In this document: positions 57,034 through 64,000 of the stretch, piece by piece
Layout of the letters: each line of letters opens with the position of its first letter
Numbering within the stretch: the first letter of the stretch is position 1
Source: Gymnopus androsaceus JB14
Lineage: Eukaryota; Basidiomycota; Agaricomycetes; Agaricales; Omphalotaceae
DNA: 64,000 bases
Direction: 5' to 3'
Assembly: GCA_009733575.1 (NCBI GenBank)
Contig: ML769395.1
Span: 41,620-105,619, forward strand
Program-made: the position numbers and the translations under genes
The notes under the pieces: generated by a model
Told to the model about the DNA's origin: nothing
Database searches by the model: none
The model's input: only the letters and a program-made list of their open reading frames with translations

Positions 57034-58188
57034 TGTGGTGTTTTGAGTCTGTAGCCGCCCCCAGACTTAAATACTCTAACGTGGGCCGTAAAGAGCTATT
57101 GAGACTAATGGAGGACTGGACGTCAATCACGTACTGTCTGTATTGACTGTGGCCATGGGAGTGAAAGTGGAGGAGGACCCTGAAAATACTGTATACATGG
57201 GGCGGGGTTTCCAAATTCCATACAACTAGAATGGCTCCTAGAACATTTCTGGTATGTTTTGAATGTAGAACACCAAATCCTACCGATATAGAGTAATCAG
57301 CGCATTTACGCTAGCCTGAACTGACCTAGAGAATGCCTCAGAATTTCAAGATTAACTGTTTTTTGTCCGAAAATCCCTCCAGGTTCCGAGTCGGTTTAGG
57401 CGAGTCCGAACTTTCGCATAGGGGCATATAATATATAATCCGGGGTCCTATTATAGCAGAGATCAGTGAGAGAAGTGAAGGACGCGCTCCCTTCCAGAAA
57501 CCTTGCACGGCAATAATCCATGCGCAATCAGACTGCACTTCACAGTAACCAGAACGTCTGAAAGACGGAGATTGGAATCTGTGACTTACTTCCTTTTGAC
57601 CACTCTGAATTGGTAAGCCCAGGTAAGTCCGAACTAGCTCAGTAACCGTGCCATCCTTGTACAAATTGAGTACTCAAGTCCATTGTAAACAAAGGCTTTG
57701 TGATGGGTAATGAGAGACAGCGATCAGGCCGCACGGCCACCTCAGCTACATGACGCGAATCTTTGTATCATTGCTACCTGCATCCCCTTCCGCTTCCGGG
57801 CGGAAGGTTAAACTTCAAATTATGTATGACCATAGACCTCCGAGTCGTAGTCGGGTACTTATTGGAACTTGTCATGTATATCATTCACATCCGGTAAGTA
57901 TGTGTATTACTACTTACTCACCCTCGAGTCGGAAACGTTTGGGAATTACCAGTGTTCCCTTCTCGTTTAATCAATCGCACTCCAGAATATAGGGAATTCT
58001 TACATTATACTCTACGTAGATCATTCAGTTCACTCCGTGTAGGAATTGTTTGAGCTTCGAATCTTCTAAACTTGCGTGCATTATGCGCTAACTAGATACA
58101 GCTATACGATACAATTTGCACGGCAAATGGTGTTTGCTACAACGTCCTTGGTCGAGTTTTCAACCCACCCTTACCAATCCGCCAGTAC
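57034..58188. other. Intergenic DNA with a lone transposon end
   Basis: No gene recognised. At 57436-57449 TAATCCGGGGTCCT matches the end of the TIR element at 2604/8848; no partner end is visible nearby. Confidence 0.45.
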
Positions 58189-59955
58189 TTAGTTGACCAA
58201 GCTTTGAGGTTCCTCCATCTCATTCGTCAAACTCGTCTCCGACGAGGTATCCGCCAACCTAATCGCTTTCATCGCCCACGGAACCCGCGTCTCAAAGAAA
58301 GCGTTTGCAAAGGCTATAGCAATGGCATACTCGCGTGAGGCTTCATCGACACACGCGAACTAGAGTCTCCGACCAAAGATTCTTCCAATTCAAGGACGAC
58401 TATAACATAGTCGAATATCACTCGTCCTTCTCTCACTAGCAAGTGTCCGAAGATTTCGAGGATACCCAGACCATCGGTCGGAGATATTAGATTCTGATCC
58501 TGGAGTTCCTCATGTCCTATATCTCCATTGCCTTTTCCGTCTGCAGAGCAATCGCTGAAGTACTGATATCCTCTGGCAGCACTGATAGGCGCACAAGCAC
58601 GAAGAGCATTAAATACCTCGATAATTTCGTTGGCGTGTGTGGTAAGAGGAGGATAGGAAGTCAAAAGTGATGGCGGAGCATGGGATTTGGTGGTAGGATT
58701 CGGAGGTATTGATTTAGGAAGCTGGTTAGATTCCAATGCTTCCGCAAAGAGGAGCCAGGTCGAGGGAGATCGAAGATTGACTTTTCGCTCCGAGCTCTTT
58801 TTGCTTTGCACGCTTCGCTTGAATTGAGAAAGGAAACGTTTTTCAACTAGTGAGATATTGCTGATGAAGATACAAGTCACAGCGTCGCTCACGCAGTGCG
58901 CTACGGTTGGTCGGAACTCTGCACCAACACGAGCGAGAGCGGCAGCACAGTAGGTGAGTTGAGTGACGAGTGGGGGAAGGGAGGACATCGACAGAGAGGC
59001 TATCGGAGGTTTACTGAATTGGGAAGAGGTGAGAAGGGGTATCAAATGGTTCTGAACGCATGCGATACGTATGTCGTTAATAGAGCGTGTAACTTCATGG
59101 AGGACGTGCTGTCTTCCAGGGTAGTTGCCAGGAAAATAGACTCGTACTGTGTAATCAAGTCATATACCCCCTCCCTCCACAAGCCAGCTACTGCTAGATA
59201 TTTCGCTAGATCCTCCTTGTCCCTGGCTGAAGGTTCTCCATCTACGGCGATGATTCGGAATATATCTCTTCTAAGACTCTCTAGAGAGCCTTTGAGACAC
59301 AGTTCCCTCCCACTCAAAAATGCGAGTGCAATTTCCTCTTCTCCTCCAAATGCACCTTCCATCTTGCGCAAAAAGTTGACCGCTTTCCATAGCGCTGGAA
59401 GCTTTCTGTTGGGCTCGTGGAGTGTCGTGACAAGGGAGACGAGCATATGGTTTATGGCGACATCTACTTCGGCCGGAACAGATGTGAGGATGAGTGGAGG
59501 GGTCGGATAGACCGCAATCAGTCCGCGAGCATGGGATGCGAGCGACAAGACCTCGGAAAGGGAGGAATTCCGAACGCAGGTATTAATGAGAAGCGGAATA
59601 TCATAATCAAGCAATCTCGTAATTTGTCGTGCGATTCAAGAACGGTGAGCGTTTTACGCCTTGTAGCCAATACTGAGGCAGTCTCGGTGCTCCAATTGGG
59701 CACTGAGGATTCCTAGGCAGGCAGGGAGTCTGTGAGAAGGCCATCTAGAGAAGAGGAAAGTTCTGAGAGAGAGGAAGTAAGCCCGGAGGTACTGGAATAG
59801 AGGGAAACAAAAGTTGGGTCGGATGTGTGCGTTAATGAAGTTAGGCTGGAAGTCAGGTGATGCGATTGTGTCTGCAGAACACTTGGTTCAGAAAGTAGCG
59901 TATCAAGGTCGAGCGACGTCAAATGCTCTAAATAGCTCGTATTCGAAACGTTCAA
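58189..59955 (-). CDS. COG8: COG8/Dor1-like subunit of the conserved oligomeric Golgi complex, with several disruptions
   Basis: Vesicle-tethering protein of the Golgi (COG lobe B). Starts near 59955 (SYLEHLTSLDLDTLLSEP), no good ATG found, so the first exon may lie upstream. Dor1 landmarks: LASHARGLIAVYP after DIPLLINTCVRNSSLSEV, the LPALWKAVNFLRKMEGAFG block, and SSLPPLVTQLTYCAAALARV followed by GAEFRP. The last part, EYAIAIAFANAFFETRVPWA, ends at TAA 58189-58191. Disruptions: in-frame TAG at 59713-59715, where Trp TGG would fit; a missing T near 59613; a missing T near 59045; and a shift near 58345. The protein is single-copy in fungi and otherwise well preserved, so sequence error is as likely as real loss. 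Confidence 0.75.
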
Positions 59956-60911
59956 AAGCTCGTTCTACAATAGCCTGTAAAACACAGGTTGAGCTGAGCT
60001 CACGTGCACCGCGCAATTTCTGAAATGCTTACTGCGACTTTACTACATCCGGAGGGCGATATGTATCTCCAAACCCTATCTATGGCCATCGCTGGCCATC
60101 GCCCAGGTTTTGCTGATGCAATTTACACCATTCCCGTTGTTGGGTGCCCACGAGGATTATTTTGCAAGTTTATTAGATAGTATTTATCAATCCTAGATAC
60201 TTTTCAAGACCGATATTTGAGGCTAGGAAGGATAGTAAATGCAACATCGAGACCATTGACCTCCGTACCCCATCAAAGTTTCAGGAACAATATGAATAAC
60301 AAGTGTCGAGCTGGGCTGCTCCAGCCAGAACATATACTAGTAAGACCTTGAATCCAACTTTTCTAAGGAAAACGTGAAGAATAGCGTGTTGCGTAACTGC
60401 GTAAACGAAAAATTCGTTGTTCGCCTCTAAGGGTTTGCGCGCGCATCAAAAGTCAGCATATCCCGGTTTTTTACTCGGGAGACGGCCGACGCGACAAGAA
60501 CATTGAAGAAAATATAAGAATCTTGTTCTGGGGGTTTTGAAGGCCTAAAAATCGAATGGCCTACTCAGATTTTTCATATCTTCACTGGTTGTTCTGCAAT
60601 GGGGTGATTAGCACATCCTGAACAACCATAGTATGTCTAATGGGGAATGTTCCCGAAAGGACATCAGCCATCGGCCACTTGAAAACACATAAATAGCCAA
60701 ATAAGGTCTTGATTCCGGATACAACAAAATATCAAGAAACGACATTTGGGGGACTTTCGGCTCAAAAGCTCTCATCTGTAAGCCGATATAGAGGTCAGAT
60801 AAATCTCTCCTTTTCTTTTTTTTCGCCCTTTTTCAAACTTGTAAAACTTGAAAAACGCGATTCTCCACAGACATATGCCATAAGCCAACTAACTTACATA
60901 GTTGTATCTAA
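59956..60911. other. Intergenic DNA upstream of COG8
   Basis: No gene seen; presumably the COG8 promoter and possibly its missing first exon, up to the edge of the inverted duplication. Confidence 0.4.
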
Positions 60912-62779
60912 TCCGAAAGATCGAATCCTATGGACTATCCGCAAATATCCTGCATGTTCAAAAGACTCTTCCGAGAACACCAACGTGCCCGTGCACACAT
61001 GATACATAGGTGAAATCGTAAGCTGAAACAAATATCTTACCTCGTAGACCATCAGTCACTGCTCTGCTTGATAATGCGGAGGAGACATGGTCCTTGAAGA
61101 AACCGCAGCGAAATTTGCCCCAATTTCTAGCGGTTTCATTAGTATTACTCGCTCTCCCAGCACCAGCAGCAGCATTGTTTTGTATCAAAACTGCCGCAAT
61201 CTCCTTCGCCAACGTATTAACATCCTTTCCACCTATTTTCTGTTGACCAGTTTCCATACCCGCACCCACACCCGAACTACCCAAGGACATTTGATCTGAA
61301 CTTGGGTGTGATAAAAGTCGAGAATGTCCCGGGTTATTTCGCACGGGATCAGAGTCTGTGCTGTGAACTGTATATGTGGCATGGTTTGTAGGCTCGGGAA
61401 GTGGCCGTAAACTTCAGCACCGCTTGATATTTGACGAGGCGGCGGAGGTGAAGGAGGAGGAACCTGCGACATGGCCAGCGTCGGGATCATATCGTCCGGC
61501 TTGAACGCACTTCCCACGTTCACCCATCCCCCGTTCCATTATCCCAGGTGCACCAGGAGGAAGCTGGCGATCCGTGTAGTAGTTGGGAGATTGTTGTGGT
61601 GGTGCACTTTGCGGCTGCTGCTGACGATGTCGACGGAGAAGCATATACACAACAGCAATAATGACTAGACCAACAACCAGGCAACCTCCAACTGCGCCTC
61701 CGATCAATGGCTCCGGTGTGTGATTTGCTAGTAGCGTCGACATTGGGGGTTGCAGTGGCCGTTGACGTTGAGGAAGACGACGATGACGGAATCGAAGTAG
61801 AGCTGCCGGACACGGTTGTCGTCTCAGTCGCGGTGAGGAATTGGGTGCCGACAGAAGATGGACTTGGGGTTGCTAGAGCAAAAGCGCCAGAGCCGGTCGC
61901 GGCGTACGGGGGTTGAGACTAAAATAGAATCATCTTTGAGTCTTAGATGGCAGTTCTAGTTAAGAAAAAACATCATACAGTTATTGTGGTAGTGGTACCC
62001 TTTGCCAGGACGACGAATGTGCTATAATTGGCCTGGGAGGGCGTATTAATGACACTGCAATGGATGGGCCAGCTCAAGAGTCAGTTTGAACAAGCCTGCC
62101 GAGTTATATCACTCACCCAACCATTCCAGACCCGCAATGAGATACTGGATGCGTATTCGGACAGAAAAAGTATATGGCTAGTATCACATCGAAATCTTAG
62201 TGATTAGTACACTGAGTTTGTGCCAGGCCCTACTCACGATCTACGTCGTCAGTGATTTGAATACTCCAGACTGGGGCCTCGTTCGGATTGGTGGAGTTGC
62301 TCAATGAATACAATCCGCTGTTAAATCCTCCAGAAAGGGGTGTGCATGGATCACTGTATGTCGACTGAGCGACGCCGTGAGATCCTCTAATATTTGGTTG
62401 GGACATGTTCGTGAGCATCGATAGAAAGAGTACTCACTGTCCTGTAAACACGAATGTAACAATATCGTTCAATCCCGCGGCCACGGTTGGAGGATTGTAG
62501 AAACTTCCATTGTCACCAACGGACACCTGAAACGATGCTTAATCAAGCATTCCCAGTGAAAGAAAAACAAAGGAAAAAGAGGTGCTTACCATGTGCGTGG
62601 TCTGCCCTAACACCGACACGATAGAGCATAAGATGAAGAAGAACATCACTGGGCCCTTAAGTATTGTGGGTGACAATGACAGGAAGAGAGATCCTGTCAA
62701 AAGCAAATCTTGTCTTTATTTATTCTCCACGACTGGCCAACATCAACAGAAACAAGAAGCACCATTCAATTTGGCAGTT
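60912..62779 (-). repeat. Inverted duplication, right arm
   Basis: Counterpart of 52055-53940 in opposite orientation. The two arms enclose the MITE, UGT and COG8, about 7 kb. Confidence 0.88.
61056..62646 (-). pseudogene. Cupredoxin-like protein, copy 2, frame-broken
   Basis: Same exon structure as copy 1, start ATG 62646 (MFFFILCSIVSVLG). Exon 2 is intact here (AAGLNDIVTFVFTG), where copy 1 carries an extra base. The last exon is broken at least three times relative to copy 1: an extra A within GCCATTGATCGG near 61710, an extra A in GGGAAGTG near 61515, and a change near 61395 that moves SPYNNNHATYTVHN to another frame. The copper-site exons look undamaged. The stalk and transmembrane segment are still recognisable across frames. 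Either a recent pseudogene of copy 1, or sequence errors in both copies. Confidence 0.75.
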
Positions 62780-63856
62780 GGAGGCAGTGAAATACTAGCC
62801 AAATGTACAGCTGTTTAAAAAAACCTAGGCCACTTTAAAAAATTCGTTTAACATAGCTCTCTGTTCAGTTGCTACTTCGTTCAATTCATTCGCCCACAAG
62901 CCCTGCATCACTTGAACAAAATTTCGAAGCGGCCTCAGGTCGAGATTGCTTTGCTTCCGACGAAGTTAATATGATAGTAGGCCGAAAAGCAGTCCCCTCT
63001 AGAGGAAAGCTAGTAGAACAACACTTTTCACCGACCTCATAGACGGCGGAGTCACCAAGCTAAGCTAGCGAAACAAGCCGGTTCTCATAGTGTATACTGA
63101 GTGCACTAATTCAAAAGTTGAAAAGTGAGCCAAGATAAGCGCTTGCAGTGCGTTCAATTGAAGGATGCACGAATTTGGCTCGGACAGATCCGCAATCGGT
63201 CTTTAACGGTCATCTACGGTCATAAAATACTTACTGTGTATGTGCAGGTGTTGACCTGAGGTCTGAGACAATTATCATGAGCACTCGCTCGGAGACAATT
63301 CACGACGCGTAAACATGTCCTGGGATGCATTCTTCCTCGCCTTTTCCAAGCTTTCAATGTTCAGCAGCGCAGCTGGAAGCAGCTCAGGGGGTAAAATGTC
63401 CTTTGTAGCTTTTTCCACTCGGAACGACCGAGAAACACGCAGATTCCCGAAGGGATCAATATCAAGGCAAAGGTTCGGGAGCTCATTGAGGATAGACTAC
63501 CATGAGAAAACAGGCCCCCAGAAGTTCCTACTGAACCCCGGTTATTTACGCTATCTTTTTGGCCTCATTTAGGATATTCGTATATTTGGTTATTGATAGG
63601 GGATGCAGATGCTCCGGAAATATCTTATTCGAAACTTGCACTCAGCGAAAGCTAGTATTCAGTTGTATTCTAACCCGCGGTATGGCTTGCAAGGTTGAAG
63701 CCCTAGGTCTGCAAGCTCGGAGGCCCTATCCCCAAGGGCCTTGCCTGATTCCTCTGCTTCCCCTGATCAAAGCGAAAGATCATCAAGTGACATATACCTC
63801 CTGTACATGGTATCGGATGCTTTTCTTTTGCTCCCAAAAGCCATGATCTTGCCACT
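62780..63856. other. Intergenic DNA, no gene recognised
   Basis: 62937-62980 resembles 54198-54240 (GTCGAGATTGCTTTGCTT..CGACGA) in direct orientation, and 63110-63200 resembles parts of 54610-54800. Otherwise only short random frames. Confidence 0.4.
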
Positions 63857-64000
63857 ACTTTTTCCAAAAGTCATTCAAGTGACCAACAATGAAATATATA
63901 TCTGAAACACTCTGTGTGATTTTCCTATAGACTTCGTGAGTAACTTTTTCCAAAAGTCATTCAAGTGACCAACAATGAAATATATATCTGAAACACTCTG
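63857..64000. repeat. Direct tandem repeat, 86-bp period, running off the window
   Basis: 63857-63914 and 63943-64000 are identical over 58 bp (ACTTTTTCCAAAAGTCATTC...). At least two units; the array may continue past 64000. Confidence 0.85.

Noticed and set aside
55054..62646. Secondary-metabolite gene cluster around the UGT
   Set aside because: No synthase, P450 or transporter nearby; neighbours are COG8 and a duplicated surface protein.

Overview
The window looks like nuclear DNA of a mushroom-forming basidiomycete (Agaricomycetes). Genes carry many short introns (about 45-65 bp, GT..AG), there are two F-box-like proteins of the basidiomycete type, a WOPR (Gti1/Pac2) transcription factor, a tyrosine-kinase-like (TKL) protein kinase with long Ser/Pro-rich linkers, a cupredoxin-like surface protein, and two Ngaro-type tyrosine-recombinase (YR) retrotransposons. 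No bacterial or phage features are present. No tRNA, rRNA or CRISPR array was recognised.

Layout. 1-912: 3' end of a multi-pass membrane protein gene. 1031-2576 (-): F-box protein. 2604-8848: a decayed element with 35-bp terminal inverted repeats, interrupted by a degenerate Ngaro retrotransposon (2660-8028). 9247-15286: a second, apparently coding-competent Ngaro element whose pol gene has a spliceosomal intron filled with a minisatellite. 16696-18979 (+) and 19305-21301 (-): two convergent AAA-ATPase genes, one BCS1-like and one of a large fungal AAA family. 22137-23844 (+): second F-box protein. 24965-26896 (+): GT61-type glycosyltransferase. 27665-29248 and 30495-31793 (+): two genes of unknown function, the second probably tail-anchored. 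33461-35586 (-): DML1/Misato. 35953-37070 (-): WOPR transcription factor. 37071-43692: about 6.6 kb without a recognisable gene. 43693-51013 (+): a large TKL kinase with an MLKL-like helical N-terminal domain and a conserved unnamed C-terminal domain. 52055-62779: an inverted duplication of a cupredoxin-like gene that brackets a Mariner-type MITE, a UDP-glycosyltransferase (55054-57033, -) and COG8 (58189-59955, -).

Genes do not form one obvious pathway. The housekeeping genes are DML1 (mitochondrial inheritance), COG8 (Golgi tethering) and the BCS1-like AAA protein; the rest are accessory families that are expanded in mushrooms. The YR retrotransposons form a self-contained system: gag, reverse transcriptase-RNase H and tyrosine recombinase lie between split direct repeats in the order A1-ORFs-B1-A2-B2. 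In the second element the B1/A2 junction is a perfect inverted repeat with a 6-bp spacer, which looks like the recombinase site.

A recurring oddity is single-base frame breaks in otherwise well-preserved genes, several at short homopolymers. I count them in the F-box genes, both AAA genes, the gene at 30.5 kb, the kinase, COG8 and the cupredoxin copies. This could be unpolished long-read assembly error or real decay, and it affects how far any single broken gene should be called a pseudogene. Coordinates of multi-exon genes give the outer limits; splice sites were placed by eye.
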